Below are positions 29,091 to 39,014 of a DNA stretch of 64,000 nucleotides, piece after piece. The notes below the pieces were generated by a model. It was not told the DNA's origin and did not search any database. It saw only the letters and a list, made by a program, of their open reading frames with translations. The stretch covers positions 558,001-622,000 of the forward strand of contig NZ_JALKAO010000001.1 of assembly GCF_023015985.1 (NCBI RefSeq), read 5' to 3'. This DNA is from Marivita sp. S6314. Its GTDB lineage: Bacteria > Pseudomonadota > Alphaproteobacteria > Rhodobacterales > Rhodobacteraceae. A program made the position numbers and the translations under genes. The stretch's first letter is position 1, and each line of letters begins with the position of its first letter.

Positions 29091-30020
29091 ATGGAACAGA
29101 CCGTCACGAAGCCAAAAAGTTTTCAGGAGATCATCCTGCGACTGCAGTCCTACTGGGCCGGCAAGGGCTGTGCCGTGCTGCAGCCCTATGACATGGAAGT
29201 GGGGGCTGGCACGTTCCACCCGGCGACCACGTTGCGGTCTTTGGGATCGACGCCGTGGTCTGCGGCTTACGTGCAGCCGTCGCGCCGTCCGACCGATGGG
29301 CGCTATGGCGACAGCCCGAACCGGTGGCAGCATTACTACCAGTACCAGGTGATCATCAAACCGTCGCCGCCCGATCTGCAGGAGCTGTATCTGGGATCGC
29401 TGCGCGCCATCGGGATCGACATGGAGCTGCACGATATCCGCTTTGTCGAGGATGACTGGGAAAGCCCGACGCTGGGGGCCTGGGGTCTTGGCTGGGAAGT
29501 GTGGTGCGACGGGATGGAAGTGTCGCAATTCACGTATTTTCAACAGGTTGGTGGCCATGATTGCCATCCCGTGTCGGGCGAGCTGACCTACGGGCTTGAG
29601 CGGTTGGCGATGTATGTTCTGGGCTATGATGATGGCAACGCGATGCCGTTCAACGACCCGGACGCGCCGATCCCCCTGACCTATGGCGATGTGTTCCAAG
29701 AGGCCGAGGCGCAATATGCGCGCTGGAATTTCGACGTGGCGGACACGGACGTGTTGTTGCAGCACTTCATTGATGCCGAAGCCGAATGCGCGCGCATTCT
29801 GGAGCAGCCTGCGGACGACCCCAAGACGGGCCGTCGCATCGTGATGGCGCAACCGGCCTATGACCAGTGCATCAAGGCCAGCCATATCTTTAACCTGCTG
29901 GATGCGCGCGGCGTGATTTCTGTCACGGAGCGGCAGGCCTATATCGGGCGGGTGCGGACATTGGCCAAGATGTGTGCCGATGCGTTTGTGCAGACCAAGG
30001 CGGGCGGGTTCGCGGCCTGA
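29091..30020 (+). CDS. glyQ: Glycine-tRNA ligase alpha subunit
   Basis: 309-residue catalytic subunit of the bacterial alpha2-beta2 glycyl-tRNA synthetase, a class II enzyme. It begins [35 protein letters not shown]; motif 2/3 elements are seen in [14 protein letters not shown] and [14 protein letters not shown]. The ATG at 29091 fits family N-termini; the ribosome binding site is weak. The stop overlaps the next start (TGATG), coupling it to an FkbM methyltransferase gene, so glyQ and glyS are not adjacent here. Confidence 0.97.
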   Translation: MEQTVTKPKSFQEIILRLQSYWAGKGCAVLQPYDMEVGAGTFHPATTLRSLGSTPWSAAYVQPSRRPTDGRYGDSPNRWQHYYQYQVIIKPSPPDLQELYLGSLRAIGIDMELHDIRFVEDDWESPTLGAWGLGWEVWCDGMEVSQFTYFQQVGGHDCHPVSGELTYGLERLAMYVLGYDDGNAMPFNDPDAPIPLTYGDVFQEAEAQYARWNFDVADTDVLLQHFIDAEAECARILEQPADDPKTGRRIVMAQPAYDQCIKASHIFNLLDARGVISVTERQAYIGRVRTLAKMCADAFVQTKAGGFAA

Positions 30021-30721
30021 TGGCACAAACAAACCGAAATACGCCGCTGCGCCGGGCCAAATATGGCCTGATGCAGCACCTGCCGGGAGCGCTCGGGCTG
30101 AAATATCGCCGCAAGCTGCGCAAGCTTTTTGCGCCCGCGGCAGAGGCGGCGTTTCGGGAGGCGTTGAACGGGGCGGCGGACACGGTCTGCATTGATCTGG
30201 GGGCCAATCTGGGCCAGCACACGCGCACGATGGCGGCGTCTGCGCGCAAGGTCTATGCGTTCGAGCCGGACCCGTGGACGGCCGCCAAGCTGCGCGCGGC
30301 GGTTGCGGATCTGGACAATGTCGAGGTGATCGAAGCGGCGGCGGGGACCGAGGACGGGACGTTTCCGTTGTATCGCACCGCCAGTTTTGAAGCGGATCCG
30401 GTGGAGCAATCGCAGTCTTCGTCGCTGATGTCGGAAAAGCGCAATGTTGACACGTCTTCCGCCGTTGATGTGCACGTGGTGGATTTCCCGGCCTTTCTCG
30501 ACGGTCTTGAGGCCGAAATCGGGGTGATCAAGATGGACATCGAAGGCGCAGAGGTGCCGTTGCTGGAGGCGCTGTTTGACCACCCGGTCGCAGGCCGGAT
30601 CGGGCATCTGTTCGTTGAGACCCATGAGAGCCGCATTCCCGAGCTTTTGCCCCGCACGGATGCGCTGCGCGCGCGGGCTGCACAGATGACGCATCCCAAC
30701 GTCAACATGGATTGGAAATAG
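30020..30721 (+). CDS. FkbM-family methyltransferase
   Basis: 233-residue SAM-dependent methyltransferase. The SAM-binding loop is CIDLGANLGQHT, followed by VYAFEPDPWTAAKLRA and the family motif VIKMDIEGAEVPLLEAL. FkbM enzymes usually methylate hydroxyl groups of sugars or small molecules. It starts inside the glyQ stop (TGATG), so it is translated with glyQ. Whether its function relates to tRNA charging is unknown; FkbM members more often belong to surface-polysaccharide loci. Confidence 0.88.
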   Translation: MAQTNRNTPLRRAKYGLMQHLPGALGLKYRRKLRKLFAPAAEAAFREALNGAADTVCIDLGANLGQHTRTMAASARKVYAFEPDPWTAAKLRAAVADLDNVEVIEAAAGTEDGTFPLYRTASFEADPVEQSQSSSLMSEKRNVDTSSAVDVHVVDFPAFLDGLEAEIGVIKMDIEGAEVPLLEALFDHPVAGRIGHLFVETHESRIPELLPRTDALRARAAQMTHPNVNMDWK

Positions 30722-30723
30722 AG

Positions 30724-31251
30724 ATGACGGGCAAGATACTGGGCATCATCCTTCTGGTCAGCGCGCTGATTGCGGGCATTGCGATGTACTATCTGCAGGT
30801 CTACGCGTTTTACCGCGAGGTCACGCCGACGGGTGTGGATGACGTGCAGATCATGACGCTTCAGGGTGAACGGGAAGTCATTCTTTATGAGGACTTTCAG
30901 GCAATTGACGCGGAAAGTTCACCTATCAGATACAGAGCGTGCTTTACGACGCAGACGCCGTTGTCGTCGATGCTCGACATCTACGAGGCCTATTCCGGCG
31001 CGTCGCCGCGCAAGGCGCCGGGGTGGTTCGCGTGCTTTGACGCCGAAGAGATCGGCGACGCGATCCGCAGCGGGCGCGCGCATGTGTTTACCAGCATTCG
31101 CAATCTGGAGTTCGGGATCGACCGCGTGGTCGCCATCACCGACGATGGGCGCGGGTTTATCTGGCATGAAGTCAATGAATGCGGCGACAAGGCCTATGAT
31201 GGCAGCCCGCTGGGCGACGATTGCCCTGAACGCGATAACGGAGGCAGCTGA
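30724..31251 (+). CDS. DUF6446-type membrane-anchored protein
   Basis: 175 residues with one N-terminal membrane anchor (ILGIILLVSALIAGIAMYYLQVYAF), then a periplasmic domain with conserved cysteines (YRACFTTQTPLSS, WFACFDAEEIG, NECGDKAYDGSPLGDDCP). I recall this family, annotated DUF6446, as a regular neighbour of glyS in Rhodobacteraceae. The ATG at 30724 lies 2 bp after the methyltransferase stop, with GGAAATAGAG upstream. The stop overlaps glyS (TGATG). Function unknown. Confidence 0.75.
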   Translation: MTGKILGIILLVSALIAGIAMYYLQVYAFYREVTPTGVDDVQIMTLQGEREVILYEDFQAIDAESSPIRYRACFTTQTPLSSMLDIYEAYSGASPRKAPGWFACFDAEEIGDAIRSGRAHVFTSIRNLEFGIDRVVAITDDGRGFIWHEVNECGDKAYDGSPLGDDCPERDNGGS

Positions 31252-33473
31252 TGCCCGACCTATTGATCGAGCTTTTTTCCGAAGAGATCCCCGCCCGCAT
31301 GCAGGCCAAGGCGGCGGATGACCTGAAATCGCGGGTCACGAACGGATTGGTTGAGGCGGGCCTCACCTATTCCGGGGCCGCCGCGTTTGCGACGCCGCGC
31401 CGCTTGGTGTTGCGGGTGGACGGGCTGACCGACCGGTCGCCGGACGTCAAGGAAGAGCGCAAGGGCCCCCGTGTCGATGCGCCCGAGAAGGCGATTGACG
31501 GGTTCCTGCGAGGTGCCGGTGTGGCGCGCGCGGATCTGATCGAACGGGACGAAAAGAAAGGCCGCGTGTTCTTTGCGATCATCGAGAAGCCGGGCCGTCC
31601 GGCCGCCGAGATTGTCGCCGACGTGCTGGACGACACGGTGCGCAATTTCCCGTGGCCGAAATCCATGCGCTGGGGCGCGGGCAGCCTGCGTTGGGTGCGG
31701 CCTTTGCACCGTATCCTGTGCCTACTGACGCGGGAAGACGGGTCGGAGGTGGTGCCGCTTGAGATTGACGGGATCGTGTCGGGGCGCAGCACCGAGGGTC
31801 ATCGGTTCATGGCACCGGGCGCGTTCGAGGTGACGGGGTTTGACGATTACGAGGCCAAGCTGAAGCGGGCCTTTGTGGTGCTGGACGCCACGGAACGGGC
31901 CGACGCGATCTGGCAGGATGCCACCAACCAGGCCTTTGCCAGCGGGCTTGAGGTGGTCGAGGACAAGGGGCTTCTGGCCGAGGTTGCCGGGCTGGTGGAA
32001 TGGCCCGTGGTGCTGATGGGAGAGATCGGGGAAGATTTCCTCGATCTGCCGCCGGAGGTGCTGCAGAGTTCGATGAAAGAGCACCAGAAGTTCTTTTCCG
32101 TGCGCAATCCGAAAACCGGCCGGATCGAGCGGTTTATCACCGTGGCGAACCGGGACACGGCGGATCAGGGCGCGACGATCCTTGCGGGGAACCAGAAGGT
32201 GCTGTCGGCGCGGTTGGCGGATGCGAAGTTCTTCTGGGAGAACGATCTGCGCGTGGCCAAGGGCGAGAAGATGGCGCCGTGGCTGACATCTCTTGAGGCG
32301 GTGACGTTCCACAACAAGCTGGGCAGCGTGAAGGACAAGGTTGATCGTGTCATGGAACTGGCGCGGGAGCTTGCGCCCGTGGTGGGGGCAGACGTCGATT
32401 TGTCTGCTGAGGCAGCGCGCGTGGCGAAGGCCGACCTGGCGTCCGAGATGGTTTACGAATTCCCGGAACTTCAGGGGCTTATGGGGCGGTATTACAGCAC
32501 TGCCGCAGGGTTGCCCGACGCGGTGGCGGCGGCGTGCGAAGAGCATTATTCCCCCTTGGGGCCGTCGGACGACGTTCCGACAGCGCCTGTGTCCGTGGCC
32601 GTGGCGCTGGCGGAAAAGATTGATGTGCTGACCGGGTTCTGGGCGATTGATGAAAAGCCGACCGGGTCGAAAGACCCCTTTGCCCTGCGCCGTGCGGCGT
32701 TGGGGGTGATCCGGTTGGTTTTGGAGAACAACCTGCACCTGTCGCTGGATCGGTTCATCGACGCGCAATTGGTGCGCCACAAGGGCGAGTTGATTGACGC
32801 GGTGAGCAACGATGAGGTCACCGCGCTGGTCGAAGCGATTGCCAAGCATGGCGTGTTCGGCGCGGCGTATCGGGCGTTGAAAGACGCGCGGAACGGCGAA
32901 GACACCACGGGTCTGGAAGCGATGAACGACGCCCTGCCCGATGTGTCGGTGGACCTGTTGTCGTTCTTCCATGACCGGTTGAAGAATTACCTGCGTGATC
33001 AGGGCATTCGCCATGATGTGATCGACGCCTGCATCGCGATGGAAGGTAATGACGATCTGGCCCTGCTGGTGGCGCGCGCCAAGGCGTTGCAGGAAGTGCT
33101 GTCGACCGAGGATGGCGAGAACCTTGTGCAAGGGTTCAAGCGGGCCAACAACATCCTGACGCAGGCCGAGGAAAAGGACGGCGTGGAATATTCGTTTGGC
33201 GCAGATCCCAAGTTTGCCGAAGACCCGACCGAAACCGCCTTGTTCACCGCACTGGCCGAGGCAGAGGCCAGGATCAACCCGGCCATGGAAGCGCAGGATT
33301 TCGCGACCGCGATGGCGGCCATGGCGGCGTTGCGTGGGCCTGTGGATGCGTTCTTCGAGGCGGTTCAGGTCAATGCAGAGAGCGAGGTGCTGCGGCGCAA
33401 CCGGTTGAACCTGTTGAGCAGCATTCGCGGCGTCTGCCTTAAGGTGGCCGATCTGACACGGATCGAAGGCTGA
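31251..33473 (+). CDS. glyS: Glycine-tRNA ligase beta subunit
   Basis: 740-residue beta subunit, needed with GlyQ for tRNA(Gly) charging. It begins PDLLIELFSEEIPARMQAKAADDLK, and has the HD-like core and the C-terminal anticodon-binding (DALR-like) region. Preceded by GGAGG; overlaps the DUF6446 stop by one base. It is somewhat longer than the ~690 residues of E. coli GlyS. Confidence 0.96.
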   Translation: MPDLLIELFSEEIPARMQAKAADDLKSRVTNGLVEAGLTYSGAAAFATPRRLVLRVDGLTDRSPDVKEERKGPRVDAPEKAIDGFLRGAGVARADLIERDEKKGRVFFAIIEKPGRPAAEIVADVLDDTVRNFPWPKSMRWGAGSLRWVRPLHRILCLLTREDGSEVVPLEIDGIVSGRSTEGHRFMAPGAFEVTGFDDYEAKLKRAFVVLDATERADAIWQDATNQAFASGLEVVEDKGLLAEVAGLVEWPVVLMGEIGEDFLDLPPEVLQSSMKEHQKFFSVRNPKTGRIERFITVANRDTADQGATILAGNQKVLSARLADAKFFWENDLRVAKGEKMAPWLTSLEAVTFHNKLGSVKDKVDRVMELARELAPVVGADVDLSAEAARVAKADLASEMVYEFPELQGLMGRYYSTAAGLPDAVAAACEEHYSPLGPSDDVPTAPVSVAVALAEKIDVLTGFWAIDEKPTGSKDPFALRRAALGVIRLVLENNLHLSLDRFIDAQLVRHKGELIDAVSNDEVTALVEAIAKHGVFGAAYRALKDARNGEDTTGLEAMNDALPDVSVDLLSFFHDRLKNYLRDQGIRHDVIDACIAMEGNDDLALLVARAKALQEVLSTEDGENLVQGFKRANNILTQAEEKDGVEYSFGADPKFAEDPTETALFTALAEAEARINPAMEAQDFATAMAAMAALRGPVDAFFEAVQVNAESEVLRRNRLNLLSSIRGVCLKVADLTRIEG

Positions 33474-33547
33474 ACGCTGCGCTGTAAACGCCTCTTGTCA
33501 GGGCGCGCGGCACTCGTATGCTGCGCGCAATCTCAAGAGGTGCGGCA

Positions 33548-36109
33548 GTGCAGAAACCGGGGCCAGACAATCCAGATGTCACGCTGATCACGTCGACATC
33601 GCCGATGACAACGCCGACCCATGGCGGGCGGGCGAAGTGCCTGCAGCGGCTTGTGCGGCTGGATCTTCCGGTGCCGCGCACGGTTGCGCTGTCGTTCGAC
33701 ACGGTCCACACGCTGGCCGGGGGATACCTGCCCGATGTCCGGGACGTTTTAAGCGAATTTGACGAAAACGCGCTGCTCTGTGTGCGCCCGTCGTCGGAAG
33801 ACCCGGATTGGGGTGGGCCCGGGGCGGTTTTGAACATCGGCATGAATGCCGAGAAACATGCAGATCTGTGCACGCGGATCGGGGAAACCGCCGCGACCGA
33901 TATCTATTTGCGGTTCATCCAGACCTACGCCGTGGATGTGGCGAGGCTGGATGCCGAGATGTTCGATGACATTGACGGCACCGGCCCGGCGGCGCTGAAG
34001 GCGGCGCTGGCGGTTTACGAGGACGAGGCCGAAGAGCCGTTCCCGCAAGACCCGGCGGTGCAACTGGCGGAAATCCTGCGGTCCATGGCGCGGGCCTGGG
34101 AAGGCACGACGGCGCGGTTGTTGCGTCAGGCCAAGGGTGCCCCGGTGGACGCGGGGCTGGGCCTTGTGGTGCAGCAGATGGCACTTGGGCTGGGCAGTGG
34201 CGAATGCGGGTCTGGCGTGCTGCAGCTGGTCAATCCGTCGACCGGCCTGCCGCAGATCACCGGGCGTTACCTGAGCCAGAGCCAGGGGCGCGAAGCGCTG
34301 GATGGCGACACGGCGTCGATCTTTCTTGAGAAAGACCCGCGCGGGCCATCACTAGAGGAACTGGCACCCGAGGCGTTTGCCGCGCTGAAGGAGCACGCGG
34401 CCCTGATGCGCGCGCGGTTGCGCGAGGAAATGCAGATCGAGTTTACGATCGAAGACGGCGCGTTGCACATTCTGGACGGGGTCCGGGTTGAACGCAGCGC
34501 ACGGGCCGCTTTGAAGATCGTGGTGCGGCTGGCCGAGGACGGAATCATCTCGAAGCAGGAAGCAGTGATGCGGATTGAGCCGCGGGCGCTGTCGGAGTTG
34601 TTGCACCGGCAGGTCGCGGCAAACAGCCCGCGCGATATCCTTGGGTTCGGGATCGCCGCAAGCCCCGGCGCGGCGACGGGCAAGATCGTGTTCACCTCGG
34701 AAGCGGCGCAGGCGATGGCGGCGCGCGGCGAGGCCTGTGTTCTGATCCGGCGCGAAACCAGCCCGGAGGACATTCGCGGCATGCACGCCGCTGCGGCGGT
34801 TCTGACCGAACGCGGTGGCATGACCAGCCACGCGGCGGTGATCGGGCGCGGGCTTGGCCTGCCCTGTGTTGTCGGGGCGGCGAATATGCGGTTTCAGGCT
34901 AAACGACGGTCCATCGTGTCTGTGGACGGGCGGACCTTCCGGGAAGGCGACGAAATCACCATCGACGGCACCAGTGGGCAGGTTCTGGCCGGGTCGGTCG
35001 AGATGATCGAGGCCACGCTGGACGACACCTTCCGCACCTTCATGTCCTGGGCCGATGCCGAGCGCGATATCGGTGTGCGGGCCAATGCGGACACGCCGGC
35101 AGATGCGAAGACTGCGCTGCATTTCCGCGCGCAGGGCATCGGGCTGTGCCGGACCGAACATATGTTCTTTGAGGCCGAACGGCTGACGCCGATGCGGGAA
35201 ATGATCTTTGCCCGCGATGTCAAAGACCGTCAGGCGGCGTTGGAGCTGGTGCTGCCGATGCAGCGGGCCGATTTCCTTGAATTGTTCCGCATCATGCAGG
35301 GCCAGCCGGTCTGTATCCGGCTGTTTGACCCGCCGTTGCACGAATTTCTGCCCACCACCCGTGCCGGGCAGCGCGAACTGGCAGAGGCGCTCGACCTGCC
35401 GGTCAGCGATGTGACGCGCCGCATCGAAAGCCTGTCGGAGTATAACCCGATGCTGGGCATGCGGGGTGTTCGGCTGGGGATCACGGTGCCCGAGATCTAC
35501 GACATGCAGGCGCGCGCGATCTTTGAAGCGACGGTCGAGGCCGCCAAGGAAGGCGTGACGATCGTGCCCGAGATCATGGTGCCCTTGGTGTCGGCCAAGC
35601 GCGAGGTGGAACTGGTGCGCGCGCGGGTCGAGGCCGTGGCCGCCGCCGTGCGGGCCGAAAAGGGGGCTGCGTTTTCGTACCGGCTGGGCGTGATGGTCGA
35701 GACCCCCCGCGCCTGCCTGCGGGCGGGCGACATTGCCGAGCATGCCCAGTTCCTGAGTTTCGGCACCAATGACCTGACACAGATGACCTATGGCCTGTCG
35801 CGCGACGATGCCGGGCGGTTCATGTCGGAATACGTCCGTCAGGGCGTGTTTACGGAAGATCCGTTTCACATGCTCGATACCGAAGGGGTCGGAGAATTAT
35901 TGCGATTGGGTGTTGTTCGGGGTCGCACAGCCAGACCGAACGTGGTTTTATCAATCTGTGGCGAACATGCGGCGGACGCTGATTCGATTGCCTTCTGTCG
36001 GGAGGCCGGATTCGACTATGTCAGCTGCTCTCCGTTCCGTGTTCCGGTGGCGCGACTGGCTGCCGCACAATTAGCGTTGACCGACAAGATGCAGTATCCG
36101 TCGGCATAA
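33548..36109 (+). CDS. Pyruvate phosphate dikinase-like PEP-utilising protein
   Basis: 853 residues. The swivelling His domain (GGMTSHAAV, His428) and the C-terminal PEP/pyruvate domain (CGEHAADADS, Cys804) are intact. Their spacing, 376 residues, is the same as His455-Cys831 of Clostridium symbiosum PPDK. The N-terminal nucleotide-binding part is shortened (no GGKGANLAEM loop) and diverged: CVRPSSEDPDWGG replaces SVRSGARxSMPG, and RYLSQSQGREALDG replaces the FLxNAQGEDVVAG segment. It may therefore use PEP without the normal ATP reaction. The GTG at 33548 has AAGAGGTG upstream; an ATG at 33518 is an alternative. Follows glyS by 74 bp. Confidence 0.78.
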   Translation: MQKPGPDNPDVTLITSTSPMTTPTHGGRAKCLQRLVRLDLPVPRTVALSFDTVHTLAGGYLPDVRDVLSEFDENALLCVRPSSEDPDWGGPGAVLNIGMNAEKHADLCTRIGETAATDIYLRFIQTYAVDVARLDAEMFDDIDGTGPAALKAALAVYEDEAEEPFPQDPAVQLAEILRSMARAWEGTTARLLRQAKGAPVDAGLGLVVQQMALGLGSGECGSGVLQLVNPSTGLPQITGRYLSQSQGREALDGDTASIFLEKDPRGPSLEELAPEAFAALKEHAALMRARLREEMQIEFTIEDGALHILDGVRVERSARAALKIVVRLAEDGIISKQEAVMRIEPRALSELLHRQVAANSPRDILGFGIAASPGAATGKIVFTSEAAQAMAARGEACVLIRRETSPEDIRGMHAAAAVLTERGGMTSHAAVIGRGLGLPCVVGAANMRFQAKRRSIVSVDGRTFREGDEITIDGTSGQVLAGSVEMIEATLDDTFRTFMSWADAERDIGVRANADTPADAKTALHFRAQGIGLCRTEHMFFEAERLTPMREMIFARDVKDRQAALELVLPMQRADFLELFRIMQGQPVCIRLFDPPLHEFLPTTRAGQRELAEALDLPVSDVTRRIESLSEYNPMLGMRGVRLGITVPEIYDMQARAIFEATVEAAKEGVTIVPEIMVPLVSAKREVELVRARVEAVAAAVRAEKGAAFSYRLGVMVETPRACLRAGDIAEHAQFLSFGTNDLTQMTYGLSRDDAGRFMSEYVRQGVFTEDPFHMLDTEGVGELLRLGVVRGRTARPNVVLSICGEHAADADSIAFCREAGFDYVSCSPFRVPVARLAAAQLALTDKMQYPSA

Positions 36110-36282
36110 TATGGCCCAGATTTCGCCGCATTTGCGGGATGGGCAACGGCCTTGCGCGTCACGCATGGCCCGTAACCTTGTGGAAAACTTAAATATTCGC
36201 TAACAGGCCCGTCGATTGTGCGGTGCTGCCGAATTTCTGACAACCAGCCGCCTCCCCTAACGTTGCGAGATCAACACTCGGA

Positions 36283-36918
36283 ATGATGAGACTGTTTGCA
36301 CTAATTCTGGCCGCAGCGGCCCTGGCGACGCCGGGCTTTGCGGACCGGTCGAAGGAAGCGGCACAAACGCTTCTTCAACAGGAACAAAAGGGATTGGCCG
36401 CTGCTGGCCAGTCGCATCTGACATCGCTTGTCACACCCGTGTCGCGGGGATCGGCGATCTATAATACGTCATGGCTGAACGCCCAGAAGACCGCCTCGGG
36501 CGGCGCGCAGTGGAACTGCCTGGCCGAAGCGCTGTATTTCGAGGCGCGGGGCGAAACCGTCAAGGGACAGTTCGCCGTGGCCGAAGTGATCATGAACCGC
36601 GTCAAAAGCGGGCGCTTTCCGGACAGCGTGTGCGCAGTGATCAACCAGGGCACCGGGCGCAAGTACCAGTGCCAGTTTACCTATACCTGTGATGGCATCC
36701 CCGAGCGCATCCACGAACCGCGCGCCTGGAAGCGCGTCGGCAAGGTGGCGCGGGCCATTCTTGACGGTGTTGCGCCGATGAACCTGACCAATGGCGCCAC
36801 CCATTACCACACAACCGCCGTGCGCCCGCGCTGGTCGCGGACCTATACCAAGACGGCGTCCATCGGTGTGCACCTGTTTTATCGCCACACCTGGCGCGTC
36901 AGCAGCAACAACAGCTGA
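36283..36918 (+). CDS. SleB-type cell wall hydrolase
   Basis: 211-residue exported protein. A signal peptide (FALILAAAALATPGFA) precedes a Hydrolase_2/SleB domain from about residue 80: CLAEALYFEARGE (catalytic Glu), VAEVIMNRVKSGRFPDSVCAVI, and GATHYH near the C-terminus. These enzymes cleave the glycan strand of peptidoglycan. Start at the first of two ATGs. Separated from the PPDK-like gene by 173 bp without any clear feature; a strong terminator follows. Confidence 0.85.
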   Translation: MMRLFALILAAAALATPGFADRSKEAAQTLLQQEQKGLAAAGQSHLTSLVTPVSRGSAIYNTSWLNAQKTASGGAQWNCLAEALYFEARGETVKGQFAVAEVIMNRVKSGRFPDSVCAVINQGTGRKYQCQFTYTCDGIPERIHEPRAWKRVGKVARAILDGVAPMNLTNGATHYHTTAVRPRWSRTYTKTASIGVHLFYRHTWRVSSNNS

Positions 36919-36942
36919 CCCGCCGTCGGAATTCGACCACAG

Positions 36943-36984
36943 ATGCCGCGCGTGACTGCGAAAAGTCACGGCGCGGCATTTTCG
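36943..36984 (+). terminator. Terminator after the SleB-type gene
   Basis: ATGCCGCGC-GTGAC (36943-36956) pairs with GTCAC-G-GCGCGGCAT (36965-36979), 14 bp with one bulged base, followed by TTTTCGTTTT. Confidence 0.85.
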
Positions 36985-37037
36985 TTTTGATCGGCCTCTG
37001 ATAGCCCGGTGGCACCATTGCACCAACGGGGGCGACC

Positions 37038-37964
37038 ATGAGCTCTGACATCCAGCACGCGTTTGCCCATCCCGAAGAGCGGGCCGCGGCCACAGCCGGA
37101 GATGATCCTCTGGATCGCATTTCCCTGCGCGACCATATCGTCGAGGTCGAGATCGGCGCGTTTCAGCTGGAACGGGACATGACGCAGCGGCTGAGCTTTA
37201 ATGTCGTCGTTGAAGTGCTTCCGATCAATGACACTATCGACGACGATGTGGATCGCATCCTGTCGTATGACCGGGTCACCGAAGCCATTGCAACCGAGCT
37301 TGCCGCCGAACGTCTGAACCTGCTGGAGACGCTGGCCGAGCGGATCGCGGACCGCATCCTGCAGGAGCCGCAGGCGGTGCGCTGCTTTGTGCGGATCGAG
37401 AAGCTGGATCGCGGCAACGGGGCGCTTGGCGTGGAGATTGTGCGGTCGGTGGCGGATGTGGCCCGGCGCGGCATAGATGCTCCCGAGAGCGGGCCACAGC
37501 CGCGCGTTGTGTACCTGTCCAACGCCGCCATCGCGTCTGAGCATCTGCAAGGCTGGCTGGACCAGTTGTCGGCAGAGCCCGCGCCGCTTGTTCTGTGCGT
37601 GGGGTTGCCCGAGGGGGCACGCCCGACTGTCGATCACCCGATGGCGCAGCGCCGCATTGATCTGCTGGCGATAGAGCAGAACGGTTGGACGTTGGCGGCA
37701 CGGGATGCGCGGCTCAAGGTTGTGGCGACCCGCACGGAACTGGATTGGGCGATGAAAAACGGCCAGATCTGTATCTGGGCCCCGGCGAAAATCGTGCTGG
37801 ATGCCGTGGACGGACCGGATATCGCGCCGACCGACAGCGTGGATCTGGCGGCGTGGTTTGCCGCCGAGATGGACGCGCAGGATATGGTGATTCTCGGGGC
37901 CGAAGCCCCAAAGGTTTCAAATGTGTCGCTTCGTGTCCGCGAGATCGGCGAAAGCGTGCTCTAG
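37038..37964 (+). CDS. folB: Dihydroneopterin aldolase fused to a kinase-fold-like domain
   Basis: 308 residues, far longer than a normal FolB (~120). Residues about 25-150 are the FolB domain (LRDHIVEVEIGAFQLERDMTQRL, ILSYDRVTEAI, LLETLAERIADRIL), which retro-aldol cleaves dihydroneopterin in folate synthesis. Residues about 165-305 contain QICIWAPAKIVLD and APTDSVDLAAWFAAEMDAQDMVILG, a pattern like the second half of amino-acid-kinase-superfamily proteins (TSDSLAAWLA...LVLL). The kinase-like reading is an inference. First gene of a folB-folP-glmM run. Confidence 0.85.
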   Translation: MSSDIQHAFAHPEERAAATAGDDPLDRISLRDHIVEVEIGAFQLERDMTQRLSFNVVVEVLPINDTIDDDVDRILSYDRVTEAIATELAAERLNLLETLAERIADRILQEPQAVRCFVRIEKLDRGNGALGVEIVRSVADVARRGIDAPESGPQPRVVYLSNAAIASEHLQGWLDQLSAEPAPLVLCVGLPEGARPTVDHPMAQRRIDLLAIEQNGWTLAARDARLKVVATRTELDWAMKNGQICIWAPAKIVLDAVDGPDIAPTDSVDLAAWFAAEMDAQDMVILGAEAPKVSNVSLRVREIGESVL

Positions 37965-38003
37965 ACGCTTGTCAAACGACCGCATGCGCTGCATGCACGG
38001 CGC

Positions 38004-39013
<1,010 letters not shown>

Positions 39014-39014
<1 letters not shown>

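Noticed and set aside
33518-33547. ATG at 33518 as start of the PPDK-like protein
   Set aside because: No ribosome binding site precedes it, and the extra codons cover the AAGAGGTG that serves the GTG at 33548. Not fully excluded.
34352-35869. 505-codon minus-strand frame inside the PPDK-like gene
   Set aside because: Antisense shadow of a gene with verified His and Cys motif spacing.
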